DNA from: Candidatus Iainarchaeum sp. | GTDB lineage: Archaea; Iainarchaeota; Iainarchaeia; Iainarchaeales; DTGL01 | Length of the DNA: 36,620 bases | Assembly: GCA_017608575.1 (NCBI GenBank) | Contig: JAFCFP010000003.1 | Location: 1 to 36,620, forward strand | Direction of reading: 5' to 3' | Part shown: piece by piece, positions 1 to 8,561 of the stretch | Layout: each line of letters starts with the position of its first letter | How positions within the stretch are numbered: the stretch's first letter is position 1 | The notes under the pieces: generated by a model | What the model saw: only the letters and a program-made list of their open reading frames with translations | Database searches by the model: none | Told to the model about the DNA's origin: nothing | Translations under genes and position numbers: made by a program

Positions 1-95
1 AGTTCATCATGTTCGCCTGCCCCGATTCCGAGAACATAACCGTTTTTAACAAACCGTTCTACAAATCCTTCAATAAATGCTTCACCTAAAGCCAT
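1..95 (-). CDS. N-terminal fragment of an unidentified protein, truncated by window edge (MALGEAFIEGFVERFVKNGYVLGIGAGEHDE...)
   Basis: Open frame from ATG (cat at 93-95) to the window edge; upstream sequence is AT-rich and TATA-like. Too short to assign. Confidence 0.5.
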   Translation of the reverse strand, partial: MALGEAFIEGFVERFVKNGYVLGIGAGEHDE

Positions 96-154
96 GCTGA
101 AATATAATTAGTTTAACGGTTTTTAAGAGTATTGCTTTGCGGCATTGCCAAAAA

Positions 155-241
155 GCTCCATCCGGGATTTGAACCCGGGACCCCTACCTTTTCAGCTAAA
201 AAAGATACCAAGGTAGTGCGCTACCGCTGCGCCAATGGAGC
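155..241 (-). tRNA. tRNA-Thr(GGT) with a 16-nt intron at 37/38 (intron about 190-205)
   Basis: Minus strand: acceptor GCTCCAT/ATGGAGC, D-arm GCGC..GCGC, anticodon stem CTACC/GGTAG, T-arm CCGGG-TTCAAAT-CCCGG. Removing 16 nt gives a 7-nt loop TTGGTAA. Relaxed BHB: central helix TTGG/CTGA, bulges TAT and AAA. Confidence 0.88.
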
Positions 242-273
242 ATTCAATTAATCCAATCAACCATGAAAAGATT

Positions 274-1533
274 TTAATCCTTAACCAGTTCTTTTAATTT
301 TTCAATTTCGGAAAATTTTAATTCTTCTTGCTTTCCTGAATTCATTTCCTTTAAAGTGAATTTTTTCTCTTTGAGTTCTTTTTCGCCAAGAATTACAGCA
401 AAGGGAATGCCTTTCTTGTTCACATACTCCAAGTTTTTGGAAATGCTTCTCTTCATTAAATCAATTTCAGTGTTTATTCCCATAGCGCGCATTTTTTGGG
501 CTAATTTAAGCGCTTCACTTAATGCACTGCCAATTGGAACAATAAAAACCCTGGTTTCTCCGCATAATTGCATTTTATCTCCAGCAACATCCAACAGTCT
601 CTCCACACCAAAAGAAATTCCAACAGCTGGTGTTTTTTTGGCATTGAACAATTCAACAAGTTTATCATATCGTCCTCCACCGCCAATACTTGGCCCATTA
701 GAGCATTTCACCTCAAAAACAAGACCCGTGTAATAGGCAAGCCCTCTCGCAAGACTCAAATCAAGCTTTACATATTTCTCCAATCCAAGGCCTTTAAGCA
801 AGTTGAAAAATTCAACAACCTCTTCAACAACCCCAATGTTGCCTTTCATTGAACGGATTTTTTCCCTGGCTTTTTCAAGCGAGTTTTCTTTAACAAAGGA
901 AATGATTTCAGTGCTGATTTTTGATTTTTTGAATTCATTCATTACTTGCTTCCATCCAATCTTTTCGGATTTGTCAAGCAACCTAAAACACTCACTGACC
1001 TTGCTTTTTTTTACACTGCATGCAAGTGCTAATTCCTCCAAGAGAGCGCGGGAATTAATTGTTATGTAGAAGTTTATTTTTAGTTTTTGCATTATTTCCA
1101 CTGCTATTGCTATTAATTCAAGTTCGCTTAAAATTGATTCCGAGCCAACAATGTCAATGTCTGCCTGAGTGAATTCCCTGTAACGTTTTGCCTGCGGCCT
1201 ATCATACCTGTACACCCGCCCAATCTGATAGCGCTTGAATGGCAACGCGATTTCCCTGTTTGTTGCTATAACGCGTGCAAGCGGCACGGTCAAATCAAAC
1301 CGCAATCCAAGCTTTCTTCCGCTCTTATCCTCAAAACTGTAAATTTCCTTTTCTATTTCCTCGTCTGAAGAACCCTTTGCCGTTAAAAGTGCAAGCTCTT
1401 CCACTATTGGTGTTTCCATTGGCATGAATCCGTATTTTTCAAACACTTTTCTGCACAACTCTTCTATGAATTTCTTCTTCCTCGCACGCTCTGGCAAAAA
1501 ATCCTGCATGCCCCGAACTCTGGCAACATTCAT
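274..1533 (-). CDS. hisS: Histidyl-tRNA synthetase
   Basis: Class II HisRS sequence: RGMQDFLPERA, RFDLTVPLAR, GRVYRYDRPQAKRYREFTQADIDIVG, LARGLAYYTGLVFE, GGGGRYDKL. Start taken as ATG at 1533, preceded by GGAGG; the track's TTG start at 1548 lies only 2 nt from the tRNA-His 3' end. Confidence 0.96.
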   Translation of the reverse strand: MNVARVRGMQDFLPERARKKKFIEELCRKVFEKYGFMPMETPIVEELALLTAKGSSDEEIEKEIYSFEDKSGRKLGLRFDLTVPLARVIATNREIALPFKRYQIGRVYRYDRPQAKRYREFTQADIDIVGSESILSELELIAIAVEIMQKLKINFYITINSRALLEELALACSVKKSKVSECFRLLDKSEKIGWKQVMNEFKKSKISTEIISFVKENSLEKAREKIRSMKGNIGVVEEVVEFFNLLKGLGLEKYVKLDLSLARGLAYYTGLVFEVKCSNGPSIGGGGRYDKLVELFNAKKTPAVGISFGVERLLDVAGDKMQLCGETRVFIVPIGSALSEALKLAQKMRAMGINTEIDLMKRSISKNLEYVNKKGIPFAVILGEKELKEKKFTLKEMNSGKQEELKFSEIEKLKELVKD

Positions 1534-1549
1534 CAACAAAACCTCCAAG

Positions 1550-1622
1550 GGCCGCGGCCGGGACTCGAACCCGATCCTAAGGCTCCACAGGCCTCAATGC
1601 TAGCCATTACACCACCGCAGCC
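1550..1622 (-). tRNA. tRNA-His(GTG), G-1 encoded, no intron
   Basis: Acceptor GCTGCGG/CCGCGGC with genomic G-1 opposite C73, anticodon loop CTGTGGA, stem GAGGC/GCCTT, T-arm TCGGG-TTCGAGT-CCCGG. Confidence 0.93.
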
Positions 1623-1689
1623 ATTTTTTGCAGAGCAAGGGCTATCCAAACAAGAAAAAGCCTCAACGCAAATGAAGTAAATCGCCCAT

Positions 1690-1714
1690 TTTGCTCACTT
1701 AAAAAATGAGCAAA
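1690..1714. repeat. 8-bp perfect inverted repeat (hairpin) in intergenic region
   Basis: tttgctca-cttaaaaaa-tgagcaaa, 9-nt loop. Confidence 0.6.
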
Positions 1715-1800
1715 GCAATCCTTTTAATTGTTTTCATTTCCTGCAGACGTTGTATTGCGCCAAACAAACTTATTTTATACACATTGTTTCCATTGCTTTT

Positions 1801-1938
1801 ATGGACTCAGTTAAAAAAGCAGACATAAAAAAAATACTTGGCTCTGCAACAAGTTTGAGTCATGAACAACAAGTGTACAAAATTCACAGGCATAAAAACG
1901 TTTTAAAAAAAGGATTAAAGGAAAGAAAATTCAACTAA
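1801..1938 (+). CDS. Possible 45-aa basic small protein (MDSVKKADIKKILGSATSLSHEQQVYKIHRHKNVLKKGLKERKFN)
   Basis: Internal ATG of track ORF 1750-1938; TATA-like cttattttatac about 25-30 nt upstream. Overlaps the trkA 3' end by 8 nt. Confidence 0.45.
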   Translation: MDSVKKADIKKILGSATSLSHEQQVYKIHRHKNVLKKGLKERKFN

Positions 1939-2593
1939 TTATTTTTCTAACAGAATCAGCAACTTCCCTTTTTGCAAGAATCAATACCTTTGAGCCAACC
2001 CTTATAACGCTTTCAGGGTCTGGAATAACCAGATTATTATCCTCATATAATGCAACAATTGATGAACCGCTTGGATTCTCTATTTCTTTCACTTTCTTTC
2101 CAGCTATCTTGCTTTTTTCCGTTACCTCTATTTCCATTATTTCAGCTGCTCCGCGTGAAATGAACGCCAAATCCAGTACCTCTGGTTTTGTTATTAATTC
2201 AGCAATATAGCCAGCAGCCGCTGCCTCTGGGTGAATCACAATATCAATGCCAAGCTTTTTCAACACATTTTCATCATATTCAACTTTTCCAAGCCGTGCA
2301 GCTACTTGTTTTGCTCCAAGCTCTTTTGCCAAAAGCGATACAACCATATTTGTTTCATCCTGCCTTGTAATTGCAACCAAGGCATCGCATTCTCTCACAC
2401 CGGCTTTTTCAAGCGTTTTTCCTTCAGTGGCATCGCCCTGTGTTGCCACTACATCCAATTCAGAACTGATTCTTTCACACACTTTTTGGTCTTTGTCAAC
2501 CACAACAACGTCATGGTTTTCATCAATTAACAATTGGGTCAAATAATAACCCAAATCACCGCCACCAACAATAATTATGTACAACCAAAACAA
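1931..2593 (-). CDS. trkA: Trk-type potassium uptake regulatory subunit TrkA (RCK_N + RCK_C)
   Basis: N-terminal Rossmann YIIIVGGGDLGYYLTQLL, VVVVDKD, GDATEGKTLEKAGVRECDALVAITRQDETN; C-terminal TrkA_C-like region. Upstream of it lies trkH. Confidence 0.92.
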   Translation of the reverse strand: MFWLYIIIVGGGDLGYYLTQLLIDENHDVVVVDKDQKVCERISSELDVVATQGDATEGKTLEKAGVRECDALVAITRQDETNMVVSLLAKELGAKQVAARLGKVEYDENVLKKLGIDIVIHPEAAAAGYIAELITKPEVLDLAFISRGAAEIMEIEVTEKSKIAGKKVKEIENPSGSSIVALYEDNNLVIPDPESVIRVGSKVLILAKREVADSVRKIIS

Positions 2594-2657
2594 CTCCTTT
2601 TTTTTTAATTAAATGCATTTTTTCGAATCTACTATATTGAGGTATCTTGTTTTTATA

Positions 2658-4133
2658 TTATTTTCTTTTCTTTCTCACAAAGTAAATTGCCAAACCAAAC
2701 AAGCTGAACACTGGAATTATTTCAAGCCTTCCAATCCACATGTTAAAAATAAGCATTATTTTTGAAGCCAAAGGCATTGTTGCATCAGTGAAGCCTGTTG
2801 AAATTCCGGCATTGCTTTGAGCTGAAACAACTTCAAACACTGCATTGGAAATAGTTGCACCATCAAATGTCAAAACCATTACACCCAATGCAATAAAAAA
2901 TGCATACAATAAAATGAAAAATGTTATTTCCCTTATCTGCTCGTTTTTTATTTCTCGCCCGTCAAATCTTTTTGCAAAAAAAGAGTTTTTTGGCAACAGT
3001 GTTTCTTTTATCTTCCAGTAAACTCCTTTAACAAATATAATAAACCTGCTTATTTTTATGCCGCCAGCAGTTGAACCAGCTGAACCACCTACAAACATTG
3101 CAAGTATTAACACAAGTTTTACAAATTCATCCCATTGCGCTATTATTGTATTTGACACCAATTCAAATCCACCGCATGTGAGGGCGGAAATTAAATGGAA
3201 TATTCCGTTTTCTATTCCAAGCTTTGGCACAACCATTAAACTTGAAAGAAATGAAAGAAACAAGAGCATTCGCGTTTCAGCATCCCTAAAATATGCCCTG
3301 AAATCCTTTCTTTTAAAAAACAAATAATGCACTGAAAAACTTATTGCTCCAAGCATCATTATTACAATAAGAGAAATATCCACCCAATAATTATGCTTTC
3401 CAATTGCATTCCAGTAATGGTTTTCCACAGCAAGCCCTTCAGGAGTCAAACTCATTCCAGTAGTACTAATTGCACTCATGCTGTAATTAACCGATTCAAA
3501 TGGAGTCATTCCACTTGCCCAAAGCAGAAAAACCCCAATTCCAGTGAGCAATACATAAACCCACCAAATTTGCATTACTGAATTCTTCAAATTAGGAGTC
3601 AAGCGTTCTTCTCTGCCTTCAGCAATTATTAGTTTTGAAGCACGCGTATAAGCAGTAAACACTCCCACCATTGCAAGAACAATTATTCCAATTCCGCCAA
3701 TCCAACTCAAAAGCGAACGCCAAAAAAGCAGGCTTTTAGGCATTAAATTAAGCTGTGCTTTCATTACACTCAAACCAGTAGTAGTCAAAGCAGACATTGC
3801 TTCAAACACGGCATTTACAAAACTTGAATTCTGAATAAAAACAAAAGGCAATGCAGCAAAAGCAGTGAACAAAAGCCACGAAATTGCAGTAATTAAAAAA
3901 GCATGTTTCATTTGAGTGTCCATTTTATTACTAAAAACACTTCTTAGAATAAAACCACTCAAGAAAACAATCGCTGAACTAAAAACATAATACACTACAA
4001 TCCGGGTCAGGCTTTCCATGTAAAACAACGAAATAATGCACGGCACAAGAAAAAGAACCGAAGAATACTCCAATATTGTTCCAATGTCACGCATTACAAT
4101 TTTCAAATCACTGTAACCCAATCTTACAAACAT
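2658..4133 (-). CDS. trkH: Trk-type potassium uptake transmembrane subunit TrkH
   Basis: Polytopic protein with TrkH pore-loop signatures ([40 protein letters not shown]) and [15 protein letters not shown]. Start [10 protein letters not shown] preferred to the track start at 4157. Confidence 0.93.
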   Translation of the reverse strand: MFVRLGYSDLKIVMRDIGTILEYSSVLFLVPCIISLFYMESLTRIVVYYVFSSAIVFLSGFILRSVFSNKMDTQMKHAFLITAISWLLFTAFAALPFVFIQNSSFVNAVFEAMSALTTTGLSVMKAQLNLMPKSLLFWRSLLSWIGGIGIIVLAMVGVFTAYTRASKLIIAEGREERLTPNLKNSVMQIWWVYVLLTGIGVFLLWASGMTPFESVNYSMSAISTTGMSLTPEGLAVENHYWNAIGKHNYWVDISLIVIMMLGAISFSVHYLFFKRKDFRAYFRDAETRMLLFLSFLSSLMVVPKLGIENGIFHLISALTCGGFELVSNTIIAQWDEFVKLVLILAMFVGGSAGSTAGGIKISRFIIFVKGVYWKIKETLLPKNSFFAKRFDGREIKNEQIREITFFILLYAFFIALGVMVLTFDGATISNAVFEVVSAQSNAGISTGFTDATMPLASKIMLIFNMWIGRLEIIPVFSLFGLAIYFVRKKRK

Positions 4134-4254
4134 TTTTTCACCATTCACGCAAGACAAGCATTAAAATTAGTTCATTTGAATTAAAAAGGCTTTTGTCAGC
4201 CTTTTTTTCAATAGCTGTGGAAAGATTTTTATACAACGAATGTATTCTATTTGC

Positions 4255-5142
4255 ATGGAATCAATGCTTTGGAATAAATTCAGGAACAGGTGCCCCTTTT
4301 ACTATAAATGCATTCAAGCATGGAAATCAAAACTAAAACCGAAAAAAGAACACTGGCTTCTTGCCATTTTTTACCTTTTATTAATGCTTGGAATTAAATC
4401 GATTTTTTCCAATTTGCCCCTGGTCAATTTGTTTAATTCATTTTTAGGGCTTGTGCCCTTGCTTTTAATAGCTCTTTTCTATTTCTTTGTTTACAGGTAT
4501 TTGAAAATTAAAAGGCTTTCCGATTTTCTGCCTTTTGCAAACGCTGTGATAATGCTTTTTTTTAGTGGTTTTTTGATTGTTTTGCTTTTTGTGCCCTTTG
4601 ACTTTTTTAGTTTTGGATTAAGTGGCAAAATTCTTTATGCACTAATTACCGCAATAGGATTATATCTTGGATTGATTTTTAGTGGAATGGGCTTAATGGC
4701 AATTTTTATTAAAAACTTCAAAGTCTCTTTTTTGAAAAAAACCCTTGCCTTTGGACTAATTTGCCTTTTAATTACTCCTCTAATTTCAAGCATTGTTGAC
4801 AATTTGGTTCTTTTTACATTGGAAAAACAATGGCTTTCAATTCTAGAGCATTGGTTTTTTTACATTTTTAATGCCAGTGGAGTGATTCTTCTCATAACAT
4901 TTTTTCTCCTGTCTTCTTTTGTTTTTTACTTCAAAGAAAATGAAAGAAAGCATGCTTTTATTATTGCCCTTATTTTTCTTTTTTTGAGCTCTTTTTCTAA
5001 TTATTTCTTTATGTTTCTTTCAGGGAACTCCTTAGCATTAAAAGTAAGTGAAGCATTTTTATGGATTAAGTTATCCAAGCCAATTTCCTTTGCATTGGTT
5101 TTCTTCATTTTCTCCATTTTCTCCAAGTCACGTTCCCCTTAA
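4255..5142 (+). CDS. Polytopic integral membrane protein of unknown function
   Basis: Roughly 295-aa hydrophobic ORF; TATA-like tttttata about 25-30 nt before ATG at 4255 suggests a leaderless transcript. Track start is 4240. Confidence 0.75.
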   Translation: MESMLWNKFRNRCPFYYKCIQAWKSKLKPKKEHWLLAIFYLLLMLGIKSIFSNLPLVNLFNSFLGLVPLLLIALFYFFVYRYLKIKRLSDFLPFANAVIMLFFSGFLIVLLFVPFDFFSFGLSGKILYALITAIGLYLGLIFSGMGLMAIFIKNFKVSFLKKTLAFGLICLLITPLISSIVDNLVLFTLEKQWLSILEHWFFYIFNASGVILLITFFLLSSFVFYFKENERKHAFIIALIFLFLSSFSNYFFMFLSGNSLALKVSEAFLWIKLSKPISFALVFFIFSIFSKSRSP

Positions 5143-5231
5143 TGTACACCTTTACAAGCCTTTTTTTTTCAACAAAAATTTAATGCTGTGTAAGGTATTT
5201 GAACCAGCATTAGAACCCGCGGTTAAATTTA

Positions 5232-5498
5232 TTAGAACAATTTTGAAAAGTCATCATAGACATTTTTTCTGTGGCCAATAAACAGCACAATAACTTTCTG
5301 CTCTTTACTATCTATCTCATAAATCACCCTGTAATCCCCAATTCTTACCCTCCAAAAGTTTGAATATCTAAGATGTTTGCCTCTTTCTTCAGGGAACTGT
5401 TTTAATTCAGCTATTTTATTTTTGATTCTTTTTTGAATTTGGGTTTCCAATTTTTCAAAAGCATTTTTTGCTTTTTGATGAAAGAAGATTTTATACAT
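5232..5498 (-). CDS. RelE/ParE-family toxin
   Basis: MYKIFFHQKAKNAFEKLETQIQKRIKNKIAEL...LRYSNFWRVRIGDYRVIYEID...VIVLFIGHRKNVYDD has the typical RelE/ParE ending. Directly abuts an upstream RHH gene. Confidence 0.88.
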   Translation of the reverse strand: MYKIFFHQKAKNAFEKLETQIQKRIKNKIAELKQFPEERGKHLRYSNFWRVRIGDYRVIYEIDSKEQKVIVLFIGHRKNVYDDFSKLF

Positions 5499-5717
5499 CT
5501 AAATTTCCTCAAATGGAATAAGTGTTTCTGGCTTCTCTCTGGCTTCTCTGCTTCTCTTCACAAGCATCTTATAAAATGCTCTGGTTTTCTCTTTTTCCTC
5601 ATATAGTGCAATAATGGTTTTTATAGCGTCGCTTCTACTTTTAAACCTGCCTTCATTTACCCATTTATCTAATTCTTTTACTGTTTCTTTTGGAACTCTC
5701 AATTGAACTTGAACCAT
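5499..5717 (-). CDS. Ribbon-helix-helix (CopG/ParD-like) antitoxin
   Basis: MVQVQLRVPKETVKELDKWVNEGRFKSRSDAIKTII is an RHH signature; first gene of the toxin-antitoxin pair. Confidence 0.87.
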   Translation of the reverse strand: MVQVQLRVPKETVKELDKWVNEGRFKSRSDAIKTIIALYEEKEKTRAFYKMLVKRSREAREKPETLIPFEEI

Positions 5718-5726
5718 AGTAATCAC

Positions 5727-5746
5727 TGTAAACATTATTGTTTACA
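5727..5746. promoter_or_regulatory. Palindromic operator candidate upstream of the RHH antitoxin
   Basis: TGTAAAC-ATTATT-GTTTACA (7-bp arms), between a TATA-like box (ttataaat, about 5750-5758) and the antitoxin ATG at 5717. Confidence 0.65.
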
Positions 5747-5882
5747 TTATTTATAAATTTATTGTTTTCAGGAATTCCCACAAAAAGCTAAAAAGTGCTA
5801 AATCTGAAATTATTGGCTTTTGATTAGCTGAATCCTTTGAATTTCCGCCCCCACTTTCTAATTCCAATTGCGCAACGTTAGT

Positions 5883-5965
5883 GCAGGAGGGAGGATTCGA
5901 ACCCCCGAAGGCACTAAGCCATACGGCCCTGAACCGTACCCCTTTGGCCGCTTGGGTACTCCTGC
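5883..5965 (-). tRNA. tRNA-Leu(CAG)
   Basis: Acceptor GCAGGAG/CTCCTGC, anticodon stem/loop TACGG-TTCAGGG-CCGTA, long variable arm TGGCTTAGTGCCTTC, T-loop TTCGAAT. Confidence 0.93.
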
Positions 5966-5992
5966 TGTTTTAATGCTTTTATTAAAAATTTT

Positions 5993-6448
5993 TCAAAACA
6001 TTTCTTTTAAAATTCTTTCAATTTCTTTTTTTGAATAGCCTTCTTCTTCCATTATTGCACGCATTTCCCTTTTTGAATATTTTTGAGCACGCTTTCTGAG
6101 AGCCTTTTGAACCTCTCTAATGAATCTTTTCCTTTTTCTTTTTTCCCAAATGCTTTCCTCTTCTTTTTTTTCAATTTCTTTCAATTCCTTAAGTATTCCA
6201 TCAAGTTCATTTTGAGCCCTTAAAACCTGGTATTTGTATTCTTGTTCTGTTAAATGCCTTTTAAAGTATTCAAATTTTATTCTTTCCAACAATCTTTCAA
6301 GTTCATTTCTTTTCCTGTCAAGTTTTCTATACTTTCTAGAATGCGTAGTTGTTTCATTGGCTTTTCTCATTAAAACATATGCAAGTATTGCAATAATTAC
6401 TGCAAGCAATGCAATCAATGCAAAATAAACTGCTTTAAATGGATTCAT
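5993..6448 (-). CDS. Small membrane-anchored coiled-coil protein, unknown function
   Basis: N-terminal TM (AVYFALIALLAVIIAILAYVLM), long charged helix, C-terminal YSKREMRAIMEEEGYSKKEIERILKEMF. Confidence 0.75.
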   Translation of the reverse strand: MNPFKAVYFALIALLAVIIAILAYVLMRKANETTTHSRKYRKLDRKRNELERLLERIKFEYFKRHLTEQEYKYQVLRAQNELDGILKELKEIEKKEEESIWEKRKRKRFIREVQKALRKRAQKYSKREMRAIMEEEGYSKKEIERILKEMF

Positions 6449-6469
6449 TTTTTTTGCACCATTTTAATT

Positions 6470-6634
6470 GACCCCGCCGGGATTTGAACCCGGGTCAATA
6501 GCTGATTGCAAGCAACACTCTTTTAACTCATTCAACCTTTTTTAATCTTTTTTTGTTTGGGTCTTTTGTAGGATTTCTTTTGAAGAAAGGGCTCTCCGCA
6601 AGCTATTATGCTATCCGGACTACACCACGGGGTC
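6470..6634 (-). tRNA. tRNA-Arg(GCG) with a 92-nt intron at 37/38 (exons 6634-6596 and 6503-6470; intron 6595-6504)
   Basis: Acceptor GACCCCG/CGGGGTC, T-arm CCGGG-TTCAAAT-CCCGG, anticodon stem ATAGC/GCTAT, spliced loop TTGCGGA. Canonical BHB: central helix TTGC/GCAA, 3-nt bulges GGA and TCA, inner helix GAGC/GCTT. Confidence 0.93.
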
Positions 6635-6679
6635 TTATATTGCACAATTAAACTATTTACTGAAACCCTTTTTAATCCA

Positions 6680-7636
6680 TTACAGTGCCTTTCTTAAAAC
6701 AATGGCATAAACAATGGCGAGAGGCCTTAAAATAAGGTTTCCCAGCATGAACACGATTGAAAGCAATCCAAAGGGATAAATCAAGAAAAACAGGTTTTTA
6801 AAAACCGAGTAATATGGAATCCTTTCAGACAGCAGTTCTCCAAAATCAATTGAACTTGTTTTATTGTTAACTACATTCATTGCTTTGTCAGCGTATTCCT
6901 TTGAATTAATGTATTTGCTGAGTTTATCCATGTAGGCAATGTATTCCATTACTTCTTTGTCTTCTGTTTTAAACCTTAAAGCCTGAAAGTTAGGATCATT
7001 CATTATTTGTTTAAGAAATTCTCTTTGAACATTAATATTGTTCATTGCAATCATGTTTCCAATTCCATTAACATTGCTTTCATTTTCCTGAATCCCCCCG
7101 AGAAGAGCATTCTCCATTCTTGCAATGTGCTCTTCTTGTGCTGGATAAATGGTTAAAACGCCGGCAACAAAAAAGCCCAAGCCAAGCACAACTGTGAATT
7201 TTCGCAGTCCTTCACTGTAAGCCTTTATTCTTGCAAACCTTCCCTTTTCGCCTATTTTCCTTGAGGTTATTTCGGCCATTACAAGCAATGCAATAACATA
7301 AAAAATTCCCACAATAACATAATCTTTAATGACTTCTAGCAATAACACTGAAAGGCTTATTCCGGTTATTGCGCCCAGCACTGAAACAATTCTCAACTCC
7401 ATTCTTCCAATTTTTTCAGCAAAAGCACACAGCAAGGCAAGAGACAATGGCATTAAAAAAATAAAAACAAAAAAGTTAGGGGAAAAAAGTTTTTGTTGAA
7501 TTAAGGAAAAGGAATAACTGAACAAGTCATTCCAAGTAATGCCAACCAATGCAAAAGAATAACACCACAAAATAGTGGACAAAACCAATGCAATGAATAA
7601 AATGATTTCACTTTTTGTTATCCTTATTGATTCCAT
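6680..7636 (-). CDS. Polytopic membrane protein of unknown function
   Basis: 318 aa, several TM segments plus a soluble loop; starts 4 nt after the map stop codon, so probably co-transcribed. Confidence 0.8.
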   Translation of the reverse strand: MESIRITKSEIILFIALVLSTILWCYSFALVGITWNDLFSYSFSLIQQKLFSPNFFVFIFLMPLSLALLCAFAEKIGRMELRIVSVLGAITGISLSVLLLEVIKDYVIVGIFYVIALLVMAEITSRKIGEKGRFARIKAYSEGLRKFTVVLGLGFFVAGVLTIYPAQEEHIARMENALLGGIQENESNVNGIGNMIAMNNINVQREFLKQIMNDPNFQALRFKTEDKEVMEYIAYMDKLSKYINSKEYADKAMNVVNNKTSSIDFGELLSERIPYYSVFKNLFFLIYPFGLLSIVFMLGNLILRPLAIVYAIVLRKAL

Positions 7637-7640
7637 GTTG

Positions 7641-8546
7641 TTAACCTTTTTGCACCAACTTAATTATTTTGTTTTCAGTCTTTATAAAACTATTCTCTGC
7701 TTGTGCAACAACTGCATTTTTTTTCTCCCTTAAAATAGGGAACGATTTTATTACCTTTTCTTTGAGCAATTGCTTTAAGCCGATTTTTAAGGCAAAATCA
7801 CTCATTTTAAGTTCTCGATGCAACCATCTCTCTGCAAAAGGAAGTGTTTTGTAGTTCTCTGATGCAAATTCCAAAATCTTTCGCGCATAAGCATTCCTGA
7901 CAGGGCGCGGTTCCTCTATTTGAAAAATTCCAGACTTTAATGCTTCTCTTACAAAACCATCTCCATTGGAAGCAAATGGTTCAATTGCATAAGCCTTTCC
8001 GTTTTCAAACCTCCTGTTGTCCTGGCTTTTTATATTTGGAATGCTTGGAGGAGCATGTTGTTCGAATGGAGCAAGACCGTGTCCTGTGAGGTTTTGAATT
8101 GGCTTAAAGCCCTTTGAAGAAATCACTGCTTCTATTTCCTGTCCTATTTCTCCAAGCGTTGGGTTTTTGTCAAGCAAATCAAATGCTTTTTCCAATGCAA
8201 GTTCTGTTGCTTTTATTAATTCATTCCATTTCCCTGAATGGTTTATTGTGAATGAAGCATCAGCTACTCTGCCATCCACATGCGTTCCAATGTCAACCTT
8301 TAACACATCCTCTTCATTGAGTTCAATTGAATCATTCCAGTCAGGGGTTTGGTGGGCTGCGTTCTCATTCAAACTCAAGTTAACAGGAAAAGCGCAAGAA
8401 GCGCCTTTTTTAAGTATGAATTCTTCTATTTTTTCAACTGCTTCAAACAAGTTGCAGTTTGGCTGCAGTTCTTTTCTGGCGAATTGCTGCGCTTCCCATA
8501 GAATGCGGCCAGCTTTCACATATTTTTCAATTTCTTCTTTTTCCAT
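7641..8546 (-). CDS. map: Methionine aminopeptidase, type II (archaeal)
   Basis: FPVNLSLNENAAHQTPDWND, VLKVDIGTHVDGRVADASFT, LTGHGLAPFEQHAPPSIPN, YAIEPFASNGDG. Confidence 0.95.
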   Translation of the reverse strand: MEKEEIEKYVKAGRILWEAQQFARKELQPNCNLFEAVEKIEEFILKKGASCAFPVNLSLNENAAHQTPDWNDSIELNEEDVLKVDIGTHVDGRVADASFTINHSGKWNELIKATELALEKAFDLLDKNPTLGEIGQEIEAVISSKGFKPIQNLTGHGLAPFEQHAPPSIPNIKSQDNRRFENGKAYAIEPFASNGDGFVREALKSGIFQIEEPRPVRNAYARKILEFASENYKTLPFAERWLHRELKMSDFALKIGLKQLLKEKVIKSFPILREKKNAVVAQAENSFIKTENKIIKLVQKG

Positions 8547-8561
8547 TTTTTCCCTCCTTTT

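Noticed and set aside
1690-1714. Calling the inverted repeat a rho-independent terminator
   Set aside because: It lies between divergently oriented genes (tRNA-His and the small ORF), not after a gene end, and archaeal termination usually relies on T-tracts without a hairpin.
5185-5225. tRNA-like fragment (ggtatttgaaccagcattagaacccgcgg)
   Set aside because: Only a loose resemblance to a T-arm; no acceptor or anticodon stem can be built.
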